From Phocoena phocoena (lineage: Eukaryota; Chordata; Mammalia; Artiodactyla; Phocoenidae): 64,000 bases of DNA. Below, piece after piece: positions 36,044-47,869 of the stretch (its first letter is position 1; the number at the start of each line of letters is the position of its first letter). Position numbers and translations under genes: made by a program. The stretch is taken from assembly GCF_963924675.1 (NCBI RefSeq), contig NC_089223.1, positions 6,274,881-6,338,880 of the forward strand, given 5' to 3'. Under the pieces are notes generated by a model. That model did not search any database. It was not told the DNA's origin and worked only from the letters and a program-made list of their open reading frames with translations.

Positions 36044-36133
36044 TAATCTTCTATATAATCCTTATTTTTGTCTTCTATATAATCCTCTATATAATCTTAT
36101 TTTTTTAATCTTCTAAATAAATCCTTATTTTTT
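36044..36133. repeat. AT-rich imperfect tandem repeat
   Basis: Several imperfect copies of a unit like atcttctatataatcctta plus a T-run, for example ttctatataatccttatttt followed by gtcttctatataatcc and tctatataatcttattttt. Local slippage repeat. Confidence 0.7.
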
Positions 36134-37695
36134 TATGAGATATGTTAATATTTATCTTTACAAAATTTCCTATTTTGTGAGTGATTCTTCACCAATTTCA
36201 AGATCTTTTTGACTGATTTATGCCTTCCAAAATACTATATACATTTCTAAAATCTATTCTAACCTTTGAGTGTGTTATTCAAGTTACCATACTCCATATT
36301 AATCCAGCTTGTTCAAAAATACTGGAGCAACAAAATACCCCTGCTGAATGCACTTGGAATAGCCGCTGCACTGCTGATTACAGATCTCCAGGTACATCGT
36401 TTCATCCAGATGACCCTCCCCCATCCACTTACTATGGGGGGACATAGCACAATTTTTTTCTCTTGTTTATGGGGAATAGTTTACTTGAATAAAAAGCACA
36501 CACAAAAAAAAACACAGAAAAGAAAAGAAAAGAAAAAGTTGCAAATGTCAAATTACATGAGGTGTATTACATCCTCAATCTCCTGAGTCAGTCATAGAAA
36601 AGTAACTAGAGGCAAGGGGGCTATTCTGTATCAATATCAGAAGAGAGCTTGTAAAAGAGGGAGAAATTATTTTGCTTTCTACTGTGTTTTAGAAACTGAA
36701 ATAGCAAAACTCTCAACTTTGAGGTAATCAGAAGGGTTGTAAATTCGAAGTTTCAGGAAACATTCAATTTAATGTCACTCATGACTCTCCACACAGTAGC
36801 TTTTCTTTGCCTCACATCATGTAAAATTCAGGAGTGTTAGACAGATTTTAGTACATCCAAACAATGTGGTACACATGTCATCATAATGAATAATCCAGGA
36901 ATGTAAAAATCTAAGTTTTAGTAACAAAAAGAAAACCCATATGTTTCCTAAAGAGGGTCAGTATTCAGTTACCTTCATCAGGACACAGAGGCAGTTGTTA
37001 CAGATCAAATTGAAAATATTCGTTCAGTGAAATACAGGACATTATAATTACCAATATATTCACCCAGGCCAAATCAGTATTACTGGGAGCACTGCCCATT
37101 TAAATTAGCTAAACAACTTATAAAGTTCCTCTCACAAGTCATTAAAATATTGGATAATACATACAATGAAACAGAGTTCATCTAACAAAGAAATGCTTTT
37201 CAGTATCCACTGAAATTGAATAAAATTTAGGTAAAAGAAATCTTGAAAAAATAAAATTGTCTTCTATTAAATCAAAATTTGACACTAATTCCAAATTAAA
37301 AAAAAAAAACAAACTGGTTCTCTGCAGCAGAAAGTCTTCTTTACTAACATAAAAATAGATAAACTTACGAAATACAGCAGTGTCTTGTTTAATCCCAGCA
37401 GAACATCTGAGGACATTGTCTCAGAACTCCTCGCGGGTACATTTCCTGAAAAAGAAAATTGAAATAAATAAACTTAAAGGCTGAACTTAAAAAAAAAATT
37501 AACTTTAAGGAAACTAATTCTGTGTAATGGAAAGATCCCACAAATGTTGTACAAATTGTGGGTCTATCTAAATAGTCTTTATAATGTAATAGGGAGTGTT
37601 CCCAATATCATTTGTGTCAATATTCAGATCATGTGGAAGAATTTATATCAATCTCCATACAGTTTCAAAATGTGTAAATACTTTTAGTATATTAA
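36134..37695. other. Unannotated sequence
   Basis: No recognised element. Frames at 36220-36447 and 36266-36586 show no known motif; an A-rich run lies near 36500. AT-rich to 37690. Confidence 0.4.
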
Positions 37696-37799
37696 GAAGA
37701 GAAAGGTGCTGACTCTCCAAGTGGGGAGATTATGAGTAAAGCGGCTGGAATGGCGAACCTGAGCACCAGGAGACGAAAAATGAGTACAATTGTAGCTCG
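37696..37799 (+). other. GC-richer leader of unclear origin just 5' of the full-length L1
   Basis: The composition changes abruptly at about 37696 from AT-rich to a CpG-containing stretch that stays open in one frame to a stop at 37825-37827, inside the recognisable L1 5' UTR. That frame has ATG codons at 37732, 37750 and 37780; from 37750 the conceptual peptide starts MANLSTRRRKMSTIVARG. It may be an extended L1 5' UTR specific to the subfamily, a 5' chimera from template switching onto another RNA, or an exapted host exon. I do not recognise a protein. No TSD matching the sequence after the L1 tail was found here. Confidence 0.3.
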
Positions 37800-39747
37800 A
37801 GGCCCGGGGAAGACGGCGGAAGAGTAAGACGCGGAGATCACCTTCCTCCCCACAAATACATCAGAAATACAGCTACACGTGGAACAACTCCTACAGAACA
37901 CCTACTGAACGCTAGCAGAAGACCTCGGACCTCCCAAAAGGCAAGAAACTCCCCACGTACCTGGGTAGGGCAAAAGAAAACACAGAGACAAAAGAATACG
38001 GACGGGACCCGCACCTCTGGGAGGCAGCCGTGAAGGAAAAGGTTTCACACACTAGGAGCCCCTTCGCGGGCGGAGACTGCGGGTGGCGGAGGAGCACACA
38101 GCCACAGGGGCGCGGAGGGCAAAGCGGGGAGATTCCCGCACAGAGGATCGGTGCCGACCGGCACTCACCAGCCCGAGAGGCTTGTCTGCTCACCCGCCGG
38201 GGCGGGCGGGGCTGGGAGCTGAGGCTCGGGCTTCGGTCGGAGCGCAGGGAGAGGACTGGAGTTGGCGGCGTGAACACACACTGAAGGTGTTAGTGCACCA
38301 CGGCTAGCCGGGAGGGAGTCCGGAAAAAGTCTGGACCTGCCGAAGAGGCAAGAGACTTTTTCTTCCCTCTTTGTTACCTGGTGCGCGAGGAGAGCAGATT
38401 AACAGCGCTGCTTAAAGGAGCTCCACAGACAGGCGCGAGCTGCGGCTAAAAGCGCGGACCCCAGAGCCGGGCACGAGACGCTAAGGCTGCTGCTGGCGCC
38501 ACCAAGAAGCCTGTGTGCGAGCACAGGTCACTCTCCACAACCCCCTTCCGGGGAGCCTGTGCCGCCCGCCACTGCCAGGGTCCCGGGATCCAGGGACAAC
38601 TTCTCCTGGAGAACACACGGCGCGCCTCAGGCTGGTGCAACGTCACGCCGGCCTCCGCCGCCGCAGGCCCGCCCCGCACTCCGTGCCCCTCCCTCCCCCA
38701 CCGGCCTGAGTGAGCCAGAGCCCCCGAATCAGCGGCTCCTTTAACCCCGTCCTGTCTGAGTGAAGAACAGACGCCCTCCAGCGACCTACACGCAGAGGCG
38801 GGGCCAAATCCAAAGCTGAGCCCCGGGAGCTGTGAGAACAAAGAAGAGAAAGGGAAATCTCTCCCAGCAGCCTCAGGAGCAGCGGATTAAAGCTCCACAA
38901 TCAACCTGATGTACCTGCATCTGTGGAATACATGAATAGACAACCAATCAACCCAAATTGAGGAGGTGAACTTTGAGAGCAAGATTTATTATTTTTTCCC
39001 CTTTTCCTCTTTTTGTGTGTATGTGTATGCTTTTGTGTGAGATTTTGTCAGTATAGCTTTGCTTTCATAATTTGTCCTAGGGTACTATACGTCCGTTTTT
39101 TTGATTTCTTTTTTTACTTTTTAAAAAAAATTTTGTTTCTTAATAATTATTTTTTATTTTAATAATTATCTTACTTTTTCTTAATTTATTTTATTTTATT
39201 TTATCCTCTTTCTTTCTTTCTTTCTACTTTTTCTCCTTTTTATTCTCAGCCGTGTGCATGAAAGGCTCTTGGTGCTCCAGGTAGGTATCAGGGCTGTGCC
39301 TCTGAGCTGGGAGAGCCAACTTCAGGACACTAGTCCACAAGAGAGCACCCAGCTCCACGTAACATCAAATGGCGAAAAAGTCCCACAGATCTCCATCTCA
39401 ACACCAACACCCAGCTTCACTCAACGACCAGCATGCTACAGTGCTGGACACCCTATGCCAAACAACTAGCAAGACAGGAACACAACCCCACCCATTAGCA
39501 GAGAGGCTGCCTAAAATCATAATAAGTCCACAGACACCCGCAAACACACCACCATATGTGGACCTGCCCACCAGAAAGACAAGATCCAGCCTCATCCACC
39601 AAAACAGAGGCACTACTCCCCTCCACCAGGAAGCCTACATAACCCACTGAACCAACCTTAGCCACTGGGGACAGTCAACAAAAACAACGGGAACTACAAA
39701 CCTGCAGCCTGCAAAAAGGAGACCCCAAACACAGTAAGATACGCAAA
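37800..39747 (+). promoter_or_regulatory. L1 5' UTR (internal promoter region)
   Basis: Starts at the gaagacggcggaagagtaag block and stays very CpG-rich to about 38860, in strong contrast to the flanks. From 38930 it becomes T-rich (38970-39240, with polypyrimidine runs), then a moderately GC leader to the ORF1 start. In L1 elements this region carries the internal pol II promoter that lets a copy carry its own transcription start. Open frames on both strands within 37912-38900 and 39254-39650 reflect GC-rich composition; there is no evidence that they are translated. The strand retains many CpGs, which argues for a fairly young copy. Confidence 0.85.
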
Positions 39748-40627
39748 ATGAGAAGAAAGAAAAACACACAGCGATGAAGAAGCAAGATAAAAACCAACCA
39801 GACCTAATAAATGAAGAGGAAATAGGCAGTCTACCTGAAAAAGAATTCAGAATAATGATAGTAAACATGATCCAAAATCATGAAAATAGAATAGAGAAAA
39901 TGCAAGAAACATTTAACAAGGACCTAGAAGAACCAGAGATGAAACAAGCAATGATGAACAACACAATAAATGAATTTAAAAATACTCTAGAAGGGATCAA
40001 TAGCAGAATAACTGAGGCAGAAGAATGGATAAGTGACTTAGAAGATAAAATAGTGGAAATAACTACTGCAGAGCAGAATAAAGAAAAAGGATTGAAAAGA
40101 ATTGAGGACAGTCTCAGAGACCTCTGGGACAACATTAAACGCACCAACATTCGAATTATAGGGGTTCCAAAAGAAGAAGAGAGAAAGAGAGGGACTGAGA
40201 AAATATTTGAAGAGATTATAGTTGAAAACTTCCCTAATATGGGAAAGGAAATAGTTACTCAAGTCCAGGAAGCACAGAGAGTCCCAAACAGGATAAATCC
40301 AAAGAGAAACACGCCAAGACATATTAAACTGTCAAAAATTAAATACAAAGAAAACATATTAAAAGCAGCAAGGGAAAAATAACACACAAGGGAATCCCCA
40401 TAAGGTTAACAGCTGATCTTTCAGCAGAAACTCTGCAAGCCAGAAGGGACTGGCAGGACCTATTTAAAGTGACGAAGGAGAAAAACCTACAACCAAGATT
40501 ACTCTACCCAGCAAGGATCTCATTCAGATTTGATGGAGAAATTAAAACCTTTACAGAAAAGCAAAAGCTGAGAGAGTTCAGCACCACCAAACCAGCTTTA
40601 CAACAAATGCTAAAGGATCTTCTCTAG
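39748..40627 (+). pseudogene. L1 ORF1 (RNA-binding chaperone), broken
   Basis: ORF1 of L1 encodes the trimeric coiled-coil RNA-binding protein that coats L1 RNA. The expected start is the ATG at 39748, but about 23 nt later a 1-nt loss shifts the frame, and the long open frame then begins at ATG 39774. That frame runs 202 codons to TAA at 40380-40382. It contains a heptad-rich coiled-coil stretch (about residues 35-120) and an RRM-like core including IRIIGVPKEEERK. The C-terminal domain follows in another frame from 40379 (ITHKGIPIRLTADLSAETL...) to TAG at 40625-40627. A short deletion near 40378, probably 7 nt by comparison with the family, separates the two. Nominal length is about 295 residues. 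Confidence 0.9.
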
Positions 40628-40685
40628 GCAAAAAACACAAGAGAAGGAAAAGACCTACAAAAACAAACCCAAAACAATTAAGGAA

Positions 40686-43600
40686 ATGGGAATAGGAACA
40701 TACATATCGATAATTACCTTAAATGTAAATGGATTCAGTGCTCCCACCATAAGACACAGACTAGCTGAATGGATACAAAAACAATACCCATATACATGCT
40801 GTGTACAAGAGACCCACTTCAGACCTAGAGACACATACAGACTGAAAGTAAGGGATGGAAAAAGATATTCCATGCAAATGGAAACCGAAAGAAAGCTGGA
40901 GTAGCAATTCTCATATCAGACAAAACAGACTTTAAAATAAACACTATTAGAAGAGACAAAGAAGGACATTACATAATGATCAAGGGATCGATCCAAGAAG
41001 AAGATATAACAATTGTAAATATTTAGGCATCCAACATACGAGCACCTCAATACACAAGGCAAATACTAACAGCCATAAAAGGGGAAATTGACAGCAACAC
41101 AATCATAGTAGGGGACTTTAACACCCCACTTTCACCAATGGACAGATCATCCAAAATGAAAATAAATAAGGAGACACAAGCTTTAAATGATACATTAAAC
41201 GAGATGCACTTAATTGATATTTATAGGACATTCCATCCCAAAACAACAGAATACACTTTCTTCCCAAGTGCTCATGGAACATTCTCCAGGATACATCATA
41301 TCTTGGGTCACAAATGAAGCCTTGGTAAATTTAAGAAAATTGAAATCATATCATGTATCTTTTCCGACAACAACACTATGAGACTAGATACCAACTACAG
41401 GAAAAAATCTATAAAAATATAAATACATGGAGGCTAAACAATACACTACTTAATAACCAAGAGATCACTGAAGAAATCAAAGAGGAAATCAAAAAATACC
41501 TAGAAACAAATGACAATGAAAACACGACGACTCAAAACCTATGGGATGCAGCAAAAGCAGTTCTAAGAGGGAAGTTTACAGCAATACAAGCCTACCTCAA
41601 GAAATAGGAAACATCTCGAATAAGCAACCTAACCTTGCACCTAAAGCAACTACAGAAAGAAGAACAAAAAAACCTCAAAGTTAGCAGAAGGAAAGAAATC
41701 ATAAAGACCAGATCAGAAATAAATGAAAAAGTAATGAAGGAACTGATAGCAAAGATCAATAAAACTAAAAGCTGGTTCTCTGAGAAGATAAACAAAATTG
41801 ATAAACCATGAGCCAGACTCATCACGAAAAAAAGGGAGAAGACTCAAATCAATAGATTTAGAAATGAAAAAGGAGAAGTAACAATTTGACACTGCAGAAA
41901 TACAAAAGATCATGAGAGATTACTACAAGCAACTCTATGCCAATAAAATGGACAACCTGGAAGAAATGGACAAATTCTTAGAAATGCACAAGCTGCCAAG
42001 ACTGAATCAGGAAGAAATAGGAAATATGAACAGACTGATCACAAGCACTTAAATTGAAATTGTGATTAAAAATCTTCCAACAAACAAAAGGCCAGGACTA
42101 GGTGGCTTCACAGGCGAATTTTATCAAACATTTAGAGAAAAGCTACCACCTATCCTTCTCAAAGTCTTCCAAAATATAGCAGAGGGCGGAACACTCCCAA
42201 ACTCATTCTAGGAGGCCACCATCACCCTGATACCAAAATCAGATAGGGATGTCACAAAGAAAGAAAACTACAGGCCAATATCACTGATGAACATAGATGC
42301 AAAAATCCTCAACAAAATACTAGCAAAAAGATTCCAAAGCACATTAAGAGTATCATACACCATGATCACGTGGGGTTTATTTCAGGAATGCAAGGATTCT
42401 TTAATATATGCAAATCAATCAATGTGATACACCATATTAACAAATTGAAGGAGAAAAGCCATATGGTCATCTCAATAGATGCAGAGAAAGCTTTCAACAA
42501 AATTCAACACCCATTTATGATAAAAACCCTGCAGAAGGTAGGCATAGAGGGAACTTTCCTCAACATAATAAAGTCCATATATGACAAACCCACAGCCAAC
42601 ATCATCTTCAATGGTGAAAAACTGAAAGCATTTCCACTAAGATCAGGAACAAGACAAACTTGCCCACTCTCACCACTCTTATTCTACACAGTTTTGGAAG
42701 TTTTAGGCACAGCAATCAGAGAAGAAAAGGAAATAAAAGGAATCCAAATCAGAAAAGAAGAAGTAAAGCTGTCACTGTTTGCAGATGACATTATACTATA
42801 CCTACAGAATCCTAAAGATGCTACCAGAAAAGTACTAAAGCTAACCAATTATTTTGGTAAAGTAGCAGGATACAAAATGAATGCACAGAAATCTCTGGCA
42901 TTCCTATACACTAATGATGAACAATCTGAAAGTGAAATCAAGAAAACACTCCCATTTACCATTGCAGCAAAAAAGAATAAAATATCTAGGAATAAACCTA
43001 CCTAAGGAGACAAAAGACCTGTATGCAGAAAATTATAAGACACTGATGAAAGAAATTAAAGATGACACAAATAGATGGAGAGATATACCATGTTCTTGGA
43101 TTGGAAGAATCAACATTGTGAAAATGACTCTACAACCCAAAGCAATCTACAGATTCAGTGCAATCCCTATCAAACTACCACTGGCATTTTTCACAGAACT
43201 AGAACAAAAAGTTTCACAATTTGTATGGAAACACAAAAGACCCCAAATAGCCAAAGCAATCTTGAGAACAAAAAACGGAGCTAGAGGAATCAGGCTCCCT
43301 GACTTCAGACTATACTACAAAGCTACAGTAATCAAGACAGGATGGTACTGGCACAAACACAGAAAGATAGATCAATGGAACAGGATAGAAAGCCCAGAGA
43401 TAAACCCATGCACATATGGTCACCTTATCTTTGATAAAGGAGGCAGGAATGTACAGTGGAGAAAAGACAGCCTCTTCAATAATTGGTGCTGGGAAAACTG
43501 GACAGGTACATGTAAAATTATGAGATTAGAACACTCCCTTACACGATACACAAAAATAAGCTCAAAATGGATTAAAGACCTAAATGTAAGGCCAGAAACT

Positions 43601-44501
43601 ATCAAACTCTTAGAGGAAAACATAGGCAGAACACTCTATGACATAAATCACAGCAAGATCCTTTTTAACCCACCTCCTACAGAAATGGACATAAAAACAA
43701 AAATAAACAAATGGGACCTAATGAAACTTCAAAGCTTTTGCACAGCAAAGGAAACCATAAACAAGACCAAAAGACAACCCTCAGAATGGGAGAAAACATT
43801 TGCAAATGAAGCAACTGACAAAGGATTAACCTCCAAAATTTACAAGCAGCTCATGCAGCTCAATAACAAAAAAACAAACAACCCATCCAAAAATGGGCAG
43901 AAGACCTAAATAGACATTTCTCCAAAGAAGATATAGAGACTGCCAACAAACACATGAAAGAATGCTCAACATCATTAATTATTAGAGAAATGCAAATCAA
44001 AACTACAATGAGATATCATCTCACACCAGTCAAAATGGCCATCATCAAAGAATCTAGAAACCTAAATGCTGGAGAGGGTGTGGGGAAAAGGGAACCCTCT
44101 TGCACTGCTGGTGGGAATGTGAATTGGTACAGCCACTATGGAGAACAGTATGGAGGTTCCTTAAGAAGCTACAAATAGAACAAACATATGACCCAGCAAT
44201 CCCACTACTGGGCATATACCCCGAGAAAACCATAATTCAAAAAGAGTCATGTACCAAAATGTTCGTTTCAGCTCTATTTACAATAGCCAGGAGATGGAAA
44301 CAACCTAAGTGTCCATCATCGGATGAATGGATAAAGAAGATGTGGCAAATATATACAATGGAATATTACTCAGCCTTAAAAAGAAGCGAAAATGAGTTAT
44401 CTGTAGTGAGGTGGATGGACCTAGAGTCTGTCATACAGAGTGAAGTAAGTCAGAAAGAGAAAGACAAATACCGTATGCTAACACATATATATGGAATCTA
44501 A
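40686..44501 (+). pseudogene. L1 ORF2 (endonuclease and reverse transcriptase), broken
   Basis: ORF2 nicks target DNA with an N-terminal APE-like endonuclease and copies L1 RNA with a reverse transcriptase. From ATG 40686 the endonuclease start is clear (ISIITLNVNGF, then QKQYPYTCCVQETHF). The frame breaks near 40850, where a G appears to be missing from a G run, giving a stop at 40904. The endonuclease GDFNTPLS motif is at about 41112. In-frame stops occur near 41022, 41607, 41809, 42050 and 42206. The reverse-transcriptase core (42370-43005) shows [25 protein letters not shown] (usually GTRQGCPLSP) and the catalytic FADD at 42778-42789. A frameshift near 42975 leads into the longest frame (42881-43909, 342 codons). 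Another near 43910 leads to the Cys/His-rich C-terminus, ending MLTHIYGI at 44501. No complete protein can be made. Confidence 0.95.
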
Positions 44502-44869
44502 GAAAAAAAAATGTCATGAAGAATCTAGGGGTAAGACAGGAATAAAGACACAGACCTAGTAGAGAATGGACTTGAGGATATGGGGAGGGGGAAGGGTAAG
44601 CTGTGACAAAGAGAGAGAGTGGCATGGAAACATATACACTACCAAAGGTAAAATAGGTAGTGGGAAGCAGCCGCATAGCACAGGGAGATCAGCTCAGTGC
44701 TTTGTGACCGCCTGGAGGGGTGGGATAGGGAGGGTGGGAGGGAGGGAGACGCGAGAGAGAAGAGACATGGGAACATATGTATATGTATAAGTGATTCACT
44801 TTGTTATAAAGCAGAAACTAACACACCATTGTAAAGCAATTATACCCCAATAAAGATGTAAAAAAAAAA
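44502..44869 (+). other. L1 3' UTR, polyadenylation signal and poly(A) tail
   Basis: A G-rich segment (gggatagggagggtgggagg, about 44720) typical of mammalian L1 3' UTRs is followed by ctttgttataaagcagaaac and aataaa at 44849-44854, then 10 A. This G-rich tract can form a G-quadruplex. The same 3' UTR is present in the copies at 12.6, 14.4 and 18.7 kb. Confidence 0.9.
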
Positions 44870-45081
44870 GTCAACTGAAGTTTTATTTTCTAATCAAATA
44901 GTTCATAATGATCTCTTCTAGTGTAGGACATAAAAAGGCTGTTTATGCCATTTATGTGGTGCTGAACAGCCAAGACTCTCAGTAAAAGCCCCAGAGACAG
45001 ATGACAAACTAAAAAAAAAAAAATCAGACTATAATATCTGGCTCCAGTTTAATACAGTTGCTTTATAAAGATAGTTGGAAA

Positions 45082-45412
45082 TTGATAGAATGTTTTATAT
45101 ATATATATAAATTTATTTATTTATTTTTGGCTGCCTTGGGTCTTCGCTGCTGTGCCTGGGCTTTCTCTAGCTGCTGTGAGCGGGGGCTACTCTTCATTGT
45201 GGTGCGCAGGCTTCTCATTGCAGTGGCTTCTCGTTGTGGAGCACAGGCTGCCATAGTTGTGGCATGCAGGCTCAGTAGTTGTGGCACACAGGCTTAGTTG
45301 CTCTTTGGCATGTGGGATCTTCCTGGACCAGAGCTCGAACCTGTGTTCCCTGCACTGGCAGGTGGATTCTTAACCACTGCACCACCAGGGAAGTCCTTGA
45401 TAGAATGTTTTA
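45082..45412 (-). mobile_element. CHR-type long SINE (about 300 bp), minus strand, with perfect TSD
   Basis: On the minus strand it starts ggacttccctggtggtgcag and extends through a longer body than the 200-bp form, to an (AAAT)n tail (ataaataaat on the minus strand, 45098-45125). A perfect 16-bp TSD, ttgatagaatgtttta, is at 45082-45097 and 45397-45412. The 79-codon frame at 45058-45297 is an artefact. Confidence 0.95.
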
Positions 45413-45532
45413 AACATAATGAGGATGAATGAAAAAATGAAGCACTTGAAGGACAAGCAAGAGACACTGTGTGAAGCTAAACAAGTTTCATTTTGGGATC
45501 TTTATATATTCAAACAGCACATCAAGGGGGAA

Positions 45533-45862
45533 CAGTCACCAGGGACTTCCCTGGTGGTGCAGTGGTTAAGAATCTGCCTGCCAATGCAGGGGACATGGGT
45601 TCGATCCCTGGGACGGACCCACATGCCGCAGAGCAACTATGCCCGTGCGCCACAACTACTGAGCCTGCGCTATAGAGCCCGCGAGCTCCACAAAAGAAGC
45701 CACCACAATGAGAAGCACGTGCACCGCAACGAAGAGTAGCTCCTGCTCGCCCCAACTAGGGAATGCCTGCAAGCAGCAACGAAGACCCAACGCAGCCAAA
45801 AATAAATTTAAAAAATAAATAAATCTATAAAAAATTATTTTTAAAAAGGAAATATTCACCAG
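45533..45862 (+). mobile_element. CHR-type long SINE, plus strand
   Basis: Starts gggacttccctggtggtgca (about 45543) and runs through tcgatccctgggacggaccc (B box region), 'cacaactactgagcctgcgc' and 'aacgaagacccaacgcagcc' to an A-rich (AAAT)n tail near 45845. A likely TSD is agtcaccag on the left and attcaccag on the right. It lies 131 bp from the preceding SINE's TSD and in the opposite orientation. Confidence 0.92.
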
Positions 45863-45974
45863 CCACGTGATTCACAGTCTGTTGTATCCCCAGATATAAC
45901 ACAGCAGCAACAATTTCTTATTTGTTTTAGGGTCCACTCCAGTAGAAGGCAGAGCTGACTACAATATACGTTCC

Positions 45975-46105
45975 CCCAAAAGATGTATCTAAGAATGTTT
46001 TTAGCAGTATTATTGGGAATAGACAAAATCTGGAAACAACTCAAGTGTACTCAGTAATAGGATAAACAAAGTGTGATATATTCATGAAAAAATATTGAAT
46101 TGCTT
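45975..46105 (+). mobile_element. Old L1 3' fragment
   Basis: Degenerate end of L1 ORF2: atgtttttagcagtattatt, gggaatagacaaaatctgga, aacaactcaagtgtactcag, aataggataaacaaagtgtg, 'atatattcatgaaaaaat'. Very short and old. Confidence 0.6.
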
Positions 46106-47099
46106 ATGTTTGGTTGAAGGAGCTAAGAATGCCAATTGTCCATACAGTGAGCTGGCATCAACCTCTTAAGACCTCACTATATTGTTTTTTTAAATAAAGA
46201 AAGATCACAAGATGGTATTTTAACAAGCTGGAGTAACAGAGACAATTATTGATCATTTTTCAAGGAATGCATAGAGCAACACTGTAGTTGTAGGTAAAAT
46301 ATGACATTTTCATATCAGAGTTGTATCTATTTACAGAATTACTGTGGAGAGGTGTTAGGAGAGGTTGTGTAATAGTTATCTAAAATAAGCGTGCCTATGG
46401 AATAAGCTGATTTACGAAAGTCGACTTCTTCCACCTGGAAACACATTGTAACCATGACTATGTACAACAAATAGAATGTCAGATAAATTAGAGAAATAAC
46501 AAGAACAAAACTGTTTCCATAGAGACCTTTGAGAATTTCCTTCAACTTTTAAATATTTTCAACGCAATTCCAAAAAGAGGTCATTGTTATTATACCTTCT
46601 TTCACTATTTTTTAATAAATTGTGCATTTTTAACTACCCCTAAATAAAAAGTGTTAGCGTTCACACGTCCATCAACAATTGCGAATGACAGCTTTATGAA
46701 TTAAAGAATAGTATCCGTCTTTGGCTCAAAACAGTGCAACTACTGTTATCAGTTTTAATTGTGGCTAACTTCAGTTATGCTCAAATTAAATTGAATAACT
46801 TTAAAAGTTTCCATGTTTCAAAGGATCATTTTTACAGATCATATAATTTAAATGGAATTTAGATATCAAAATCTGAGTTCCAAATACAAAGTACCGTGAA
46901 ATATCAATGGATCAATTAACATAATGAAAGCAAACAGAAACCCCAGCAAATTGTGCAAAAATTATGTTGTCATTAATTGCATGAGTGAGAGTAGTATTAC
47001 ACATTCTACTGCCTCATCATTGTAGGTTCTCCAGCTGTTTTTCCGTCTTCATAGGTACCTGTCCAACATTTACTTCTTCTTGTGTCATATGGCAAGAGA
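46106..47099. other. Unannotated sequence
   Basis: AT-rich single-copy sequence. The 46650-46800 part (gcgttcacacgtccatcaac, ttgcgaatgacagctttatg) has no repeat match that I know and could be conserved noncoding DNA, but nothing proves it. Confidence 0.35.
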
Positions 47100-47175
47100 C
47101 ACAATAAAGGAGAGAAAGGAAGAAGGAAGGGAGGGAAGAAGAAAGGGAAATGGGGAGGAAGGAAAAAAAGAGAGC
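47100..47175. repeat. Purine-rich low-complexity tract (GGAA/GAAAG)n
   Basis: About 75 bp almost entirely A and G on the plus strand, encoding a spurious Glu/Lys/Arg-rich frame. A polypurine tract. Confidence 0.85.
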
Positions 47176-47869
47176 AAAGCTCACATAAAGAGAGATGTAT
47201 CTGGGGAAAAGAGAGACTTTGAGACTAAACTGTGGTCACCACAGGTGTTCATATATATTTGGGCATTTTGTGAGATGGGTGTGAAAAATATCTTTGATGG
47301 TGACTGAGGAGAATCCCGAGACAGAACTAAGTGAACAGAAAATTGAATAGATAAGTTTATCCTTGAAATAGGTGGAAGTGGGGAGATGTCAAGATTTAAT
47401 CAACAGATGGTACATAATGATTATACATGAGATTTATCTTCCAAACCACTCCCTGTGACTGTTGAAGATGTTTTTGGAGGGAGGAAGAATGTAAGTTAAA
47501 GGTGAAACTATTGTTTCACTAAAAACGTGGGATAGCATTTGTTCCTCAGATTGAGCCCAGCACATCTAAGGGTGCCTCACTCATTGCAAACATTTTTACT
47601 TGTATATTTTTATTATAAATATCTAATCCAAAATAGGTGATTTGCATGTTTATTATGACAAACTTCCAGTAAATGGGAGAAATTGCTCTGTTATTATAGA
47701 AGGATCAATATACATCACTTTACTTGGATTGACAAATGAGGAATAAGTTTGCTAAACTAAAGATTTGATAAACAAAAAATAGTGTTGATTGAAAAACATT
47801 TATGATAATCTGTGCTTCTAAACAAGTGGCTGGGTTTCAAATTGCTACAACCATCAACCTTTCTATCTT
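47176..47869. other. Unannotated sequence
   Basis: Single-copy AT-rich DNA; nothing recognised. Confidence 0.4.

Larger units (their letters stand above)
37800..44869 (+). mobile_element. Essentially full-length L1, about 7.1 kb
   Basis: Autonomous non-LTR retrotransposon of the young artiodactyl/cetacean L1 lineage. In order: CpG-rich 5' UTR (37800-39747), ORF1 (39748-40627), a 58-nt inter-ORF spacer, ORF2 (40686-44501), 3' UTR with aataaa at 44849-44854, and poly(A) at 44860-44869. It is the only copy in the window that keeps its 5' end. Both ORFs are broken (see their entries), so it cannot mobilise itself. No TSD was resolved: the sequence after the tail (gtcaactgaagttttatttt) is not found before 37800. 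That suggests 5' rearrangement, a longer 5' leader, or TSD decay. Confidence 0.95.

Noticed and set aside
35489..36586. Open frames of 68-106 codons at 35489-35695, 36220-36447 and 36266-36586
   Set aside because: No motif, low-complexity Lys tail in one, typical of chance frames in single-copy DNA.
37750..37827. Small coding exon MANLSTRRRK...
   Set aside because: Not accepted as a gene: the stop lies inside the L1 5' UTR and no protein is recognised. Reported as a finding only.
37912..38900. Several 60-130-codon frames on both strands in GC-rich DNA
   Set aside because: They are in the L1 5' UTR, where high GC lowers stop frequency; no domain recognised.
47080..47307. 75-codon Glu/Lys/Arg-rich frame
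   Set aside because: Arises from the purine-rich low-complexity tract.
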